A stretch of 7,023 nt of DNA from an uncultured Clostridia bacterium (GCA_944388825.1 CALXKG010000210.1:1-7023), one strand, 5' to 3'; positions 1 to 6,567 are shown, counted from the stretch's first letter. Notes: generated by a model not told the origin, from the letters alone. Translations and numbers: made by a program.

Positions 1-152
1 GCGTCTGGGGGGAAGCCTACTACGCCAAAAATACCAATACGGTCACTTCCCATATCCGCCACCTGCGGGAAAAGCTGGGGGAGGCCGGTTATATCCGCAC
101 CGTCTGGGGCGTCGGGTATAAGCTGGGGGAGGAGGGGGCGCATGGCCGTTAA
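1..152 (+). CDS. Response regulator, OmpR/VanR-type, C-terminal DNA-binding end (5' truncated)
   Basis: The first 49 codons visible (frame beginning at base 3) encode the end of a winged-helix output domain and stop at 150-152. The receiver domain lies outside the window. The signature is the recognition-helix and wing pattern NTNTVTSHIRHLREKLG followed by YIRTVWGVGYKLG, which closes OmpR/PhoB-family regulators; the HIRHLREK and TVWGVGYK wording is typical of the VanR-like branch in Firmicutes. The last 11 bases overlap the start of the downstream sensor kinase, so the two are almost certainly co-transcribed and translationally coupled, and this protein should be that kinase's phosphorylation partner. 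Its target genes cannot be read from the window. The VanR resemblance is a family statement and does not by itself imply glycopeptide resistance, since no van ligase or dipeptidase genes are present here. Confidence 0.93.
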   Translation, partial: VWGEAYYAKNTNTVTSHIRHLREKLGEAGYIRTVWGVGYKLGEEGAHGR

Positions 153-1278
153 GGAATTGTTCTGGGCCAAAAAGCCCTACCGGCCGGTGGTTTTAAAGAT
201 CTTCCGGGAGATGCTGGGGCTGCTGGTCAAGGCGGCGGCCGCGATTTTCGCCATCCGGGTGCTGGGCTACCGGAAGATCGGGAACTTCCTCACCGCCCTG
301 ATCATGCGGCTGTCCGGCAGGGATGACTGGGAGTGGGCGCAGGGGATCTATTTTACCTATATCCGGCAGAATATCGAGTACTGGATGTTTTACGCCTTCG
401 CCGTCTTTTTCCTCGTCTTCTGCTGGATGCTGCTAAACCGGTTTACCCGCTATTTCGACGTGATCCTCTCCGGGGTCGACCAGCTGGTCGAGGGCGGGGA
501 CAAGCCCTTTTCGATGCCGCCGGAGCTGAAGTTTATGGAGGAGCGGCTGACCGAAGTGCGTGGGCGGCTGCAAGCGGCGGCAAAGGCCGAGCGGGAGGCG
601 GAGAAGCGGAAAAGCGACTTCCTGCTGAGCCTGGCCCACGATATCCGCACGCCGCTCACCTCGGTGCTGGGCTACCTCTCGCTGCTGGAAGAGGGGAAAG
701 CGGGGGAGGCCGAGCGGGAGAAGTACCTTTCGATCACCCTGCGCAAGGCGCGGCAGATGCAGAAGCTGGTCGAGGAATTTTTCGAGGCGGCGCGGTTTGC
801 CTACGCGGGGGTCAAGCTGCGGCTGCAGCCCATCGACCTGTCGGTGCTGCTCCTCCAGCTGGCGGACGAGATGCTGCCCCAGCTGACCGCCGCCGGGCGG
901 GCGCTGCGGGTTACGCTGCCGGAGCGCATACCGGTCATGGCCGACCCCGACCAGCTGGTGCGGGTCTTCCAGAACCTGCTGCGCAACGCCTGCGCTTACG
1001 GGGAGGAGGGGACGGTGCTGTTGACCGCCAGCGCCGGGAAGCGCCAGGCGGCCGTCTCGGTCAGCAACCCCGGCACGGTGCCGGAGGAGGCGCTTTCCCG
1101 GCTGTTCGAGCGGCTCTACCGCCGGGACCCGTCCCGGGGGAGCGGCGGGGCCGGGCTGGGGCTTACGATCGCCCGGGAGATCGTCCGGCTGCACGGCGGG
1201 ACGGTTTCCGCCCGGTGCGCGGACGGCCGGACGGTGTTGACCGTGACGCTGCCGGTGGGGGAGGCAAAAGGGGGATAG
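142..1278 (+). CDS. VanS-like membrane sensor histidine kinase
   Basis: This complete 378-residue kinase senses a signal at the membrane, autophosphorylates and passes phosphate to the regulator encoded just upstream. Two hydrophobic segments are visible, at about residues 24-42 and 80-98, enclosing only about 37 outward-facing residues, so there is no large extracellular sensing domain. A HAMP-like linker and helical stretch (about 99-158) leads to the dimerisation box LAHDIRTPLTS with phospho-acceptor H166. The ATPase domain has an N box (QNLLRN, N278 and N282), a G1 region reading SNPG (308-311) where many kinases have DxG, an F box (LFERLYRRD, 321-329) and a G2 box (GGAGLGLTIA, 335-344). 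The ATG at 142 has a strong GGAGG at 128-132, nine bases upstream, inside the regulator gene. No convincing terminator follows in 1279-1357. Catalytic competence looks intact; the ligand is unknown. Confidence 0.95.
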   Translation: MAVKELFWAKKPYRPVVLKIFREMLGLLVKAAAAIFAIRVLGYRKIGNFLTALIMRLSGRDDWEWAQGIYFTYIRQNIEYWMFYAFAVFFLVFCWMLLNRFTRYFDVILSGVDQLVEGGDKPFSMPPELKFMEERLTEVRGRLQAAAKAEREAEKRKSDFLLSLAHDIRTPLTSVLGYLSLLEEGKAGEAEREKYLSITLRKARQMQKLVEEFFEAARFAYAGVKLRLQPIDLSVLLLQLADEMLPQLTAAGRALRVTLPERIPVMADPDQLVRVFQNLLRNACAYGEEGTVLLTASAGKRQAAVSVSNPGTVPEEALSRLFERLYRRDPSRGSGGAGLGLTIAREIVRLHGGTVSARCADGRTVLTVTLPVGEAKGG

Positions 1279-1357
1279 CCGGTTTTGGGCGGCTGTGCGA
1301 TCCGGAAGACCTGTCCGCAGAAAGCGCACACTTTCCCCGGTTTTTTGCCGAAAAACG

Positions 1358-1386
1358 TTGAAAACCGCCGTCAAATGTGATACAAT
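1358..1386 (+). promoter_or_regulatory. Sigma-A-type promoter with extended -10, upstream of the PatB-like gene
   Basis: TTGAAA at 1358-1363 and TACAAT at 1381-1386 are separated by exactly 17 bases, with a TG at 1378-1379 one base before the -10, forming an extended -10. Transcription would begin near 1392-1394, giving a leader of about 43 bases with AAAGGGG at 1421-1427 and the ATG at 1436. The leader is too short for a riboswitch. The match to consensus is strong but the start site is inferred. Confidence 0.8.
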
Positions 1387-1435
1387 AAAGAAAAAACAGC
1401 GGTAAAAACTCCCAGCCGCGAAAGGGGAAGCAGAG

Positions 1436-2638
1436 ATGCAATACGATTTTACTTCGATCATGGATCGGGCCGGCAAGGACTCGATCGCCGTCGACAAGAT
1501 CCCGATTCCCGGGGTGGAAGTCCGGGAAGGGTTTTCCAAAATCCCGATGTGGGTCGCCGATATGAACTTTGCGACCGTCCCGACCATCCAGGAAGAGGTC
1601 ATCAAACGGGTGCAGCACCCGGCGTTCGGCTACTTCAGCCCGTCGGACGCGTACTTTGACTCGATCATCCGCTGGCAGAAGGTCCGCCACGGGGTCGAGG
1701 AGCTCAGCAAAGAGGACATCGGCTATGAAAACGGCGTGCTGGGGTGTGTCGCGTCGGCGCTGCGGGCCTTTACCGCCCCCGGCGAGGCGATCCTCCTCCA
1801 CTCGCCCACCTACATCGGCTTTACCGGCACCGTCAACAACGCCGGCCGCAAGATCGTCCACAGCGAGCTTTACCAGGACGAGCAGGGCGTCTGGCGGATG
1901 GACTATGAGGACATGGACCGGAAGCTGAAGGAAAACCACATCCATTTCGCGGTCTTCTGTTCCCCCCATAACCCCACCGGCCGGGTCTGGGAACGGGAAG
2001 AGATCGAAAAGGCGATGGCGGTCTACCGGGAGAACGACTGCGTCGTCGTCTCGGACGAGATCTGGAGCGACATTATCCTTGCGGGCCATGAGCATATCCC
2101 GACCCAGTCGGTCAGCGACGACGCCCGGATGCGGACGATCGGCATCTACGCCCCCTCCAAGACCTTCAACCTGGCGGGGCTGATCGGCTCCTACCACATC
2201 ATCTACAACCCCTACCTCCGCGACCGCTTGAACGCCGAGGCGAACACCACCCACTACAACTCGATGAACGTGCTGAGTATGCACGCGCTGGTCGGCGCCT
2301 ACAAGCCGGAAGGGGAAGAGTGGGTAGACCAGCTGTGCGAGGTGCTCAGCGATAACGTCGACTACGCCTACAACTACATCCTCTCCCACTTCGCGGGGGT
2401 CAAGCTGGCCAGGCCTCAGGGCACCTATATGCTCTACCTGGACTGCGAAGGCTGGTGCAAGGCCCATGGGATGGAGATGGACGAGCTGCTGAAAAAGGGC
2501 CCGGAGGTCGGCGTCATCTGGCAGGACGGCCGTCCCTTCAACCGCCCCTACGCGATCCGCTTAAACCTCGCCGTACCCCACAGCCTGGTCGTCGAGGCGA
2601 TGGAAAGGCTGGACAAATACGTCTTTAACGCGGAGTAA
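1436..2638 (+). CDS. MalY/PatB family PLP-dependent enzyme (cystathionine beta-lyase / aminotransferase fold)
   Basis: This 400-residue fold-type I PLP enzyme has the length usual for the MalY/PatB family, whose members cleave C-S bonds of cystathionine or related thioethers and sometimes act as aminotransferases or regulators. Family marks are the N-terminal WVADMNF (39-45), GYFSPS with a conserved Tyr at 66, and SPTY with ring-stacking Y126. They continue with HNPTG (N179), DEIW with D207 that pairs the pyridine nitrogen, APSKTFNLAG with the PLP-binding lysine K242, and IRLNLAVP with carboxylate-binding R375. All expected cofactor contacts are present, so it should be an active cytoplasmic enzyme. 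The start has AAAGGGG eight bases upstream. It has its own promoter and terminator and so is probably monocistronic. The substrate (cystathionine, cysteine conjugates or another amino acid) cannot be decided from sequence alone, so I give no symbol. Confidence 0.93.
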   Translation: MQYDFTSIMDRAGKDSIAVDKIPIPGVEVREGFSKIPMWVADMNFATVPTIQEEVIKRVQHPAFGYFSPSDAYFDSIIRWQKVRHGVEELSKEDIGYENGVLGCVASALRAFTAPGEAILLHSPTYIGFTGTVNNAGRKIVHSELYQDEQGVWRMDYEDMDRKLKENHIHFAVFCSPHNPTGRVWEREEIEKAMAVYRENDCVVVSDEIWSDIILAGHEHIPTQSVSDDARMRTIGIYAPSKTFNLAGLIGSYHIIYNPYLRDRLNAEANTTHYNSMNVLSMHALVGAYKPEGEEWVDQLCEVLSDNVDYAYNYILSHFAGVKLARPQGTYMLYLDCEGWCKAHGMEMDELLKKGPEVGVIWQDGRPFNRPYAIRLNLAVPHSLVVEAMERLDKYVFNAE

Positions 2639-2654
2639 ATTCCCCGCTTCCGCA

Positions 2655-2686
2655 GCCGTCCGGGCAATATCCCGGGCGGCTTTTTT
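2655..2686 (+). terminator. Intrinsic terminator after the PatB-like gene
   Basis: A 10-base-pair stem pairs GCCGTCCGGG (2655-2664) with CCCGGGCGGC (2671-2680), with one T-G wobble and a six-base loop CAATAT. Six T's follow at 2681-2686. It begins 16 bases after the stop codon and separates this gene from the acetyltransferase operon. Confidence 0.92.
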
Positions 2687-2721
2687 ATCCGGATGGGCGG
2701 ATACATCCTGCGGCGGCATTC

Positions 2722-2750
2722 TTGCATTTCCCGCCGTCTTATGGTATCCT
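2722..2750 (+). promoter_or_regulatory. Promoter with extended -10 for the acetyltransferase-AraC operon
   Basis: TTGCAT (2722-2727) and TATCCT (2745-2750) are separated by 17 bases, with TG at 2742-2743 making an extended -10. The predicted start near 2757 leaves a short leader, with AAAGGGGA at 2768-2775 and the ATG at 2784. It lies directly downstream of the terminator, as expected for a new transcription unit. Confidence 0.7.
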
Positions 2751-2783
2751 GAATATAAAAACACCGGAAAGGGGACAAAAACC

Positions 2784-3386
2784 ATGCTGACGATCCGACA
2801 GGCCGGGGAGGCCGATATCGACCTCACGACCGAATTTTTTATGCGGCTGTGGCCGGAACACGAATACGGGGAACTGCGGGAGGAGATATCTGGGATCATC
2901 GGGAAGGCGGACGCCGCCATCTATCTGGCTTTTTTGGACCGGCGGCCGGCCGGCGCGGCCCAGTGCTCGCTCCGCCGGGACTATGTGGAGGGGACGGTTT
3001 CCTCCCCGGCGGGGTACCTGGAGGGGATCTATGTCCTGCCCGACTACCGGCGGCAGGGGATCGCCGGGAGCCTCCTACGCTGCTGTGAAAACTGGGCGAA
3101 GGCCCGGGGGTGCAGGGAGTTCGGCAGCGACTGCGCGCTGGACAACGAGGAAAGCTACCGCTTCCATCTCGGCGTCGGGTTTGCCGAGGCCGCCCGGGTC
3201 ATCTGCTTTGCGAAGGAACTGCGGGACGAAAAGGACGACCGGGACGACGAAGGGTTTATCTATGTCCCGCCGGCCTTCCTGCGGGAGGAGCCGGAAAAAC
3301 CGGATAAGCCGGAACCGGCGGAAAAACCGGCAAGATCTTCCGCCGGTACGGTCAGGATCCGGCTGGACGATGAAGACGAAGACTGA
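2784..3386 (+). CDS. GNAT N-acetyltransferase, AAC(6')-like, with charged Pro-rich C-terminal tail
   Basis: This 200-residue protein transfers an acetyl group from acetyl-CoA to an amine. Residues 1-146 form a GNAT domain that reads much like chromosomal aminoglycoside 6'-N-acetyltransferases of the AAC(6')-Iy/Ic kind. Shared landmarks are LWPEH (22-26), the RRDYVEGTVSSP stretch (64-75), LEGIYVLPDYRRQGIA (79-94, with acetyl-CoA pyrophosphate loop R90-A94), GCREFGSD (109-116) and GFAEAARVICF (132-142). This similarity is from memory of the family, so aminoglycoside as the substrate is a hypothesis. Residues about 147-200 are an extra tail absent from those roughly 145-residue enzymes: Asp/Glu/Lys-rich, then Pro-Lys-Glu repeats, ending in DDEDED, and probably disordered. 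AAAGGGGA lies eight bases before the ATG. Only 29 bases separate it from the AraC-type gene, indicating an operon. Confidence 0.88.
   Translation: MLTIRQAGEADIDLTTEFFMRLWPEHEYGELREEISGIIGKADAAIYLAFLDRRPAGAAQCSLRRDYVEGTVSSPAGYLEGIYVLPDYRRQGIAGSLLRCCENWAKARGCREFGSDCALDNEESYRFHLGVGFAEAARVICFAKELRDEKDDRDDEGFIYVPPAFLREEPEKPDKPEPAEKPARSSAGTVRIRLDDEDED
3292..3330 (+). repeat. In-frame 12-base direct repeat in the acetyltransferase tail
   Basis: CGGAAAAACCGG occurs at 3292-3303 and again at 3319-3330, offset by 27 bases (nine codons), so both copies are read in the same frame and each encodes an EKP core. Together with the intervening DKP and EPA triplets they build the Pro-Lys-Glu part of the tail. 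This suggests the tail grew by short in-frame duplication. Confidence 0.7.
3314..3347 (+). repeat. Perfect 10-base inverted repeat inside the end of the acetyltransferase gene
   Basis: ACCGGCGGAA (3314-3323) and TTCCGCCGGT (3338-3347) are perfect reverse complements around a 14-base loop. No T-run follows, so it is not an intrinsic terminator. It lies about 40 bases before the stop codon and could form an mRNA hairpin between the two operon genes, or be a by-product of the GC-rich tail sequence. Confidence 0.6.
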
Positions 3387-3415
3387 CCGCCCCGCACCGG
3401 GAAGGAGGGCCCCCC

Positions 3416-4657
3416 ATGCAGGCTGACCTTGTCCATATGCTGATCCAGCTGGCCGGCAGCTTTAACCTTCCGGCCGGCCGGTTTATCCCGGGCGGGACGC
3501 CGGAAGGGCGGTTTGACGGCGGGATCCGCGCCTGGCTGGAGCCGGGGTTTGACGAAACGGCGTTTCTGGAGGAGACCTGCCGCCTGCTGGGACCGGCGGG
3601 GCTGGGGCGGATGCTCGACCGGTTCGGCTGCCGGACCCTGTTCCTGCTGGCGGAAGGGGCGCTTTATACCTGCGGCCCTTATCTGGACGCCCCGAATACC
3701 CGCCGGGCGTCCGACCTGGTCTGGCAGCGGCTTGCCCCGTCCCATCCGGATGTGCAGGATGGGGCGGGATCGGTCTTTGAGTACCGCAGCAGCCTGCCGG
3801 TCGTCGCCGACGAAGGGGCGTTTATCCGGGCGTTCCAGCGGTTGGCCGCCCCGCTGTTTGGCGGGCTTCCGCCCGTCCTGCGGGAGTGGGAGGAGGGGGA
3901 ACCCCCCGTCCGCGGAAGCCCTGCCGCCGGTGAGGCAGAGCGGGCGGAGCGGTATGAACAGTCGATGGCGGCGTCGATGATCGGGCGGCGGTACCAGGCG
4001 GAAAACGCCTGGCTGGACGCGGTGCTGACCGGGGACGAGGAAAAGGCGCTCGCGGCGCTGCGGGAGCTGACCCGCTACCAGCTGCCCGGGCGGTTTGACA
4101 CCCTCCGGGGGCGGCAGAACCTGCTGATCATCCTAAACACCCTTTTGCGGAAAAACCTGGAGCGGGCGGGCATCCATCCGGCCTTTATCGACGGCATCTC
4201 CCGGGAGTTTTCCGGCCGGATCGAAAGCTGCATCACCGCCCGGGAGCTGCAGGCGCTCCGCCGGGATATGGTGGTGGGCTACTGCCGCCTGATCCGCGAG
4301 ACGGCGGTCAGGGGCTATTCCGCCCTTCTGCAGGGGGTGATGAACGACGCGCTGCTCCACCTGGACGGCGACGCCTCCCCCCGGACGCTGGCCGCCCGGG
4401 CCGGGGTCAGCGAAAGCTATCTGGCGACCCGCTTTAAGGCCGAGACGGGGCTCACCCTCAGCCGCTGGCTGCGGCAGCGCCGGGTCGGCCGGGCGAAGGA
4501 ACTGCTGTCCGCCGGGATGACCACCTCCCAGGCGGCGGAGCAGGTCGGGATTCTGGACGTCAGCTATTTTATCCGCATCTTCAAACGGGAGACGGGCGTG
4601 ACCCCCGGGCAATACCGGGCGTCGGCCCGGGAGACGGACGCGGCGGTGAAAAAATAG
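3416..4657 (+). CDS. AraC/YesN-type transcriptional regulator (no receiver domain)
   Basis: This 413-residue protein ends in a two-helix-turn-helix AraC DNA-binding domain. The first HTH covers about residues 322-346 (RTLAARAGVSESYLATRFK), the linker contains the WLRQRRVGRAKELL helix, and the second HTH with the family signature covers about 370-401 (GILDVSYFIRIFKRETG then TPGQYR). The middle region (about 190-300) is helical, with ENAWLDAVLTGDEEKA and the conserved LRGRQNLLIILNTLLRK motif seen in many clostridial AraC regulators. The N-terminal 160 residues are presumably the sensor part, but I do not recognise a fold. The start has AAGGAGGG at 3402-3409, six bases upstream. It follows the acetyltransferase by 29 bases and precedes uidA by 122 bases on the same strand, with no clear terminator between. 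A role in controlling uidA is the simplest reading, by inference from position. Confidence 0.9.
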   Translation: MQADLVHMLIQLAGSFNLPAGRFIPGGTPEGRFDGGIRAWLEPGFDETAFLEETCRLLGPAGLGRMLDRFGCRTLFLLAEGALYTCGPYLDAPNTRRASDLVWQRLAPSHPDVQDGAGSVFEYRSSLPVVADEGAFIRAFQRLAAPLFGGLPPVLREWEEGEPPVRGSPAAGEAERAERYEQSMAASMIGRRYQAENAWLDAVLTGDEEKALAALRELTRYQLPGRFDTLRGRQNLLIILNTLLRKNLERAGIHPAFIDGISREFSGRIESCITARELQALRRDMVVGYCRLIRETAVRGYSALLQGVMNDALLHLDGDASPRTLAARAGVSESYLATRFKAETGLTLSRWLRQRRVGRAKELLSAGMTTSQAAEQVGILDVSYFIRIFKRETGVTPGQYRASARETDAAVKK

Positions 4658-4681
4658 TCCGCACTTTCCACAAAAAAGTCC
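4656..4681 (+). promoter_or_regulatory. Candidate activator-binding direct repeats upstream of uidA
   Basis: AGTCC occurs at 4656-4660 and 4677-4681, offset by 21 bases (two helical turns), with the second copy directly abutting the -35 hexamer. Direct half-sites two turns apart next to a poor -35 are the arrangement AraC-type activators favour. A related AGTTTCC lies in the promoter spacer at 4694-4700. The half-sites are only five bases long, so chance is a real alternative. Confidence 0.25.
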
Positions 4682-4710
4682 TATACAGCGGGAAGTTTCC
4701 GTGCTACAAT
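4682..4710 (+). promoter_or_regulatory. uidA promoter with weak -35 and extended -10
   Basis: TACAAT at 4705-4710 is preceded by TG at 4702-4703 (extended -10). The best -35 at a 17-base spacing is TATACA (4682-4687), matching four of six consensus positions. Transcription would start near 4717, giving a leader of about 63 bases. The spacer contains GGAAGTTTCC (4691-4700), a short dyad with GGAA/TTCC arms. Confidence 0.65.
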
Positions 4711-4728
4711 GGGAGGGAAGGATAAAAC

Positions 4729-4752
4729 GGGCCGGCGCGGAATCCCGGTCCC
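4729..4752 (+). other. Possible hairpin in the uidA leader
   Basis: GGGCCGG (4729-4735) can pair with CCGG and CCC at 4745-4752 with a single bulged T (4749), giving seven base pairs around a nine-base loop. It ends 11 bases before the ribosome binding site AAAGGAG (4764-4770). There is no T-run, so it would act on mRNA stability or translation if at all. Confidence 0.3.
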
Positions 4753-4779
4753 TGGAAGATTGGAAAGGAGTCTTTTGCG

Positions 4780-6567
4780 ATGCTGTACCCTGTTATGACC
4801 AGATCGCGGATGCTGTTCGACCTCGGCGGCGTCTGGGCCTTCCGGATGGAGGACGAAGAGGGCCAGGGCGAGCGGGAAGGCTGGGCCGGGAAACCGCTGC
4901 CCCAGCCGATGACGATGGCGGTCCCCGCCTCCTATAACGATTTAAAAGCCTGCGCGAAGCTGCGGGACTACCGCGGCACCGTCTATTACCAGACGGTCGT
5001 CCGGCTCTCCCGGCCGATGCTGGAGGAGCGGCTGGTGCTCCGCTGCGGGGCGGTCACCCACCATGCGAAGGTGTATTTAAACGGCGCGCTCGTGATGTCC
5101 CACCGGGGCGGCTTCCTGCCGTTTGAGGCGGAGGTGGGCGGGCACGCCCATCCGGGCGACAACCTGCTGACCATTGCCGTCGACAACCGGATCGACCATA
5201 CCACCCTGCCGGTCGGCGAGCAGAAGGTCACCCCCGCCGGGGAGAAGGTCAACGCCACCAACTTTGACTTTTTCAACTACGCCGGCATCACCCGCCCGGT
5301 CAAGCTGTACACCACGCCCCAGGACTATATCGCCGACCTGACGCTCACCGCGGACGTCGATTTTGCGTCCGGCTCCGCCACCCTCCACTACGCCATCTCG
5401 GCGCTGGGCGAAGGGGAGGCGCGGATCGAGGTGTATGACGAAGACGGGCAGCTGGCGGCGCGCGGCGAGGGCAAGACCGGCGCGCTTAAGATCGAAAACG
5501 TCCGGCTCTGGCAGCCGATGGACGCCTACCTCTATGAGGTGCGGGCCTGTTTCGGGATGGACGAGTATGTCCTGCCCTACGGCGTCCGGACGGTCCGGGT
5601 GGACGGGACCCGCTTTCTCATCAACGAGCGCCCCTTCTATTTCAAAGGCTACGGCAAGCATGAGGACACCTACCCCAACGGCCGGGGCTTAAACGAGGCG
5701 ATGAACGTCAAAGACCTCGCCCTGCTCAAATGGCAGGGAGCTAACTCCTTCCGCACCAGCCATTACCCCTATTCGGAGGAGATGCTCCGGCTCTGCGACC
5801 GGGAGGGGATCGTCGTCATCGACGAGTGCCCGGCGGTCGGGCTGCATCTGCGGATGGGCGGCGGCTTTTTCGGCGCGACCCCCGGCGCGACCTTCGACCC
5901 CGTGACTGGCATCAAAACCGGCGAACACCATAAGGATGTCCTCCACGACCTGGTGGCGCGGGATAAGAACCTCGCCTGCGTCGTCATGTGGAGCATCGCC
6001 AACGAGCCGGATTCCAACGGCGAAGGGGCGGAAAGCTATTTTGCCCCCCTCTTCCAGCTGATGCGGACGCTCGACCCCCAGCACCGCCCCTGCACGCTGG
6101 TCAACTGCCAGAAGCTGGCCGACGCGGAGAAGGAAGTTAGCCTCCGGTACGCCGACGTCATCTGCTTAAACCGTTACTACGGCTGGTACGACTGCGGCGG
6201 CGATCTCCAGTCGGCCGAAAAGCTGCTGCGGGAAGAGCTGGAAAAGTGGTCGGCCTATGGCAAACCGATCGTCTTCACCGAGTTCGGCGCCGACACGGTC
6301 GCCGGCTTCCACGACGCGACGCCGGTCATGTTCACCGAGGAATACCAGGTCGATTATTACGAGATGAATACCCGTGTGTTTGACGAATTCCCGGCCGTCC
6401 AGGGCGAGCAGGTCTGGAACTTTGCCGACTTCGCCACCTCCCAGGGGGTCGTCCGGGTGCAGGGCAATAAGAAAGGTCTCTTCACCCGCGACCGCAAGCC
6501 GAAGATGGCCGCCCACTTTATGCGGCGGCGGTGGCTGTCGATCCCGGATTTCGACTATAAGAAATAA
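4780..6567 (+). CDS. uidA: Beta-glucuronidase, glycoside hydrolase family 2
   Basis: This 595-residue enzyme removes glucuronic acid from beta-glucuronides with retention of configuration. It aligns with E. coli UidA from residue 1 (MLYPVMTRSR versus MLRPVETPTR) to near the end. The order is an N-terminal jelly-roll (about 1-180), an immunoglobulin-like domain (about 181-272) and a TIM barrel (about 273-595). Visible active-site residues are D163 in DFFNYAG, H328 in RTSHYPY, acid/base E409 in SIANEP, Y466 and Y470 in LNRYYGWY, nucleophile E501 in FTEFG, W546, R559, and the glucuronate-specific NxK pair N563/K565 in QGNKKG. A loop at about 355-382 matches the bacterial loop of E. coli UidA but is about two residues shorter. 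No signal peptide is present, so it is cytoplasmic and needs imported glucuronides. AAAGGAG lies nine bases before the ATG. Its own promoter, and perhaps the upstream AraC-type regulator, should control it. Confidence 0.97.
   Translation: MLYPVMTRSRMLFDLGGVWAFRMEDEEGQGEREGWAGKPLPQPMTMAVPASYNDLKACAKLRDYRGTVYYQTVVRLSRPMLEERLVLRCGAVTHHAKVYLNGALVMSHRGGFLPFEAEVGGHAHPGDNLLTIAVDNRIDHTTLPVGEQKVTPAGEKVNATNFDFFNYAGITRPVKLYTTPQDYIADLTLTADVDFASGSATLHYAISALGEGEARIEVYDEDGQLAARGEGKTGALKIENVRLWQPMDAYLYEVRACFGMDEYVLPYGVRTVRVDGTRFLINERPFYFKGYGKHEDTYPNGRGLNEAMNVKDLALLKWQGANSFRTSHYPYSEEMLRLCDREGIVVIDECPAVGLHLRMGGGFFGATPGATFDPVTGIKTGEHHKDVLHDLVARDKNLACVVMWSIANEPDSNGEGAESYFAPLFQLMRTLDPQHRPCTLVNCQKLADAEKEVSLRYADVICLNRYYGWYDCGGDLQSAEKLLREELEKWSAYGKPIVFTEFGADTVAGFHDATPVMFTEEYQVDYYEMNTRVFDEFPAVQGEQVWNFADFATSQGVVRVQGNKKGLFTRDRKPKMAAHFMRRRWLSIPDFDYKK

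Noticed and set aside
1..1278. Vancomycin-resistance locus
   Set aside because: Only the regulator and sensor resemble VanR/VanS; no van ligase, dehydrogenase or dipeptidase genes appear, and VanRS-like pairs control many other functions.
1340..1359. Possible terminator after the sensor kinase (CGGTTTTTTGCC then GAAAAACG)
   Set aside because: The stem is mostly A-T with a bulge and is not followed by a T-run, so it does not look like an intrinsic terminator.
333..1361. 342-codon plus-strand open frame inside the kinase
   Set aside because: It is an out-of-frame reading of a conserved kinase, Ala/Gly/Arg-rich, with no domain.
433..1605. 390-codon minus-strand open frame across the kinase and the intergenic promoter
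   Set aside because: It spans two plus-strand genes, a promoter and a ribosome binding site, and its translation is low-complexity Gln/Arg/Pro/Leu-rich shadow sequence.
1163..2467. 434-codon open frame on the minus strand opposite the PatB-like gene
   Set aside because: It runs antisense to a clearly conserved enzyme, has Val/Asp/Arg-heavy composition with no recognisable domain, and arises because GC-ended codons suppress stops in the opposite frame.
4701..4937. 78-codon plus-strand frame starting with GTG before uidA
   Set aside because: Its start codon lies within the uidA -10 region, so it would precede the transcript, and it overlaps uidA out of frame.
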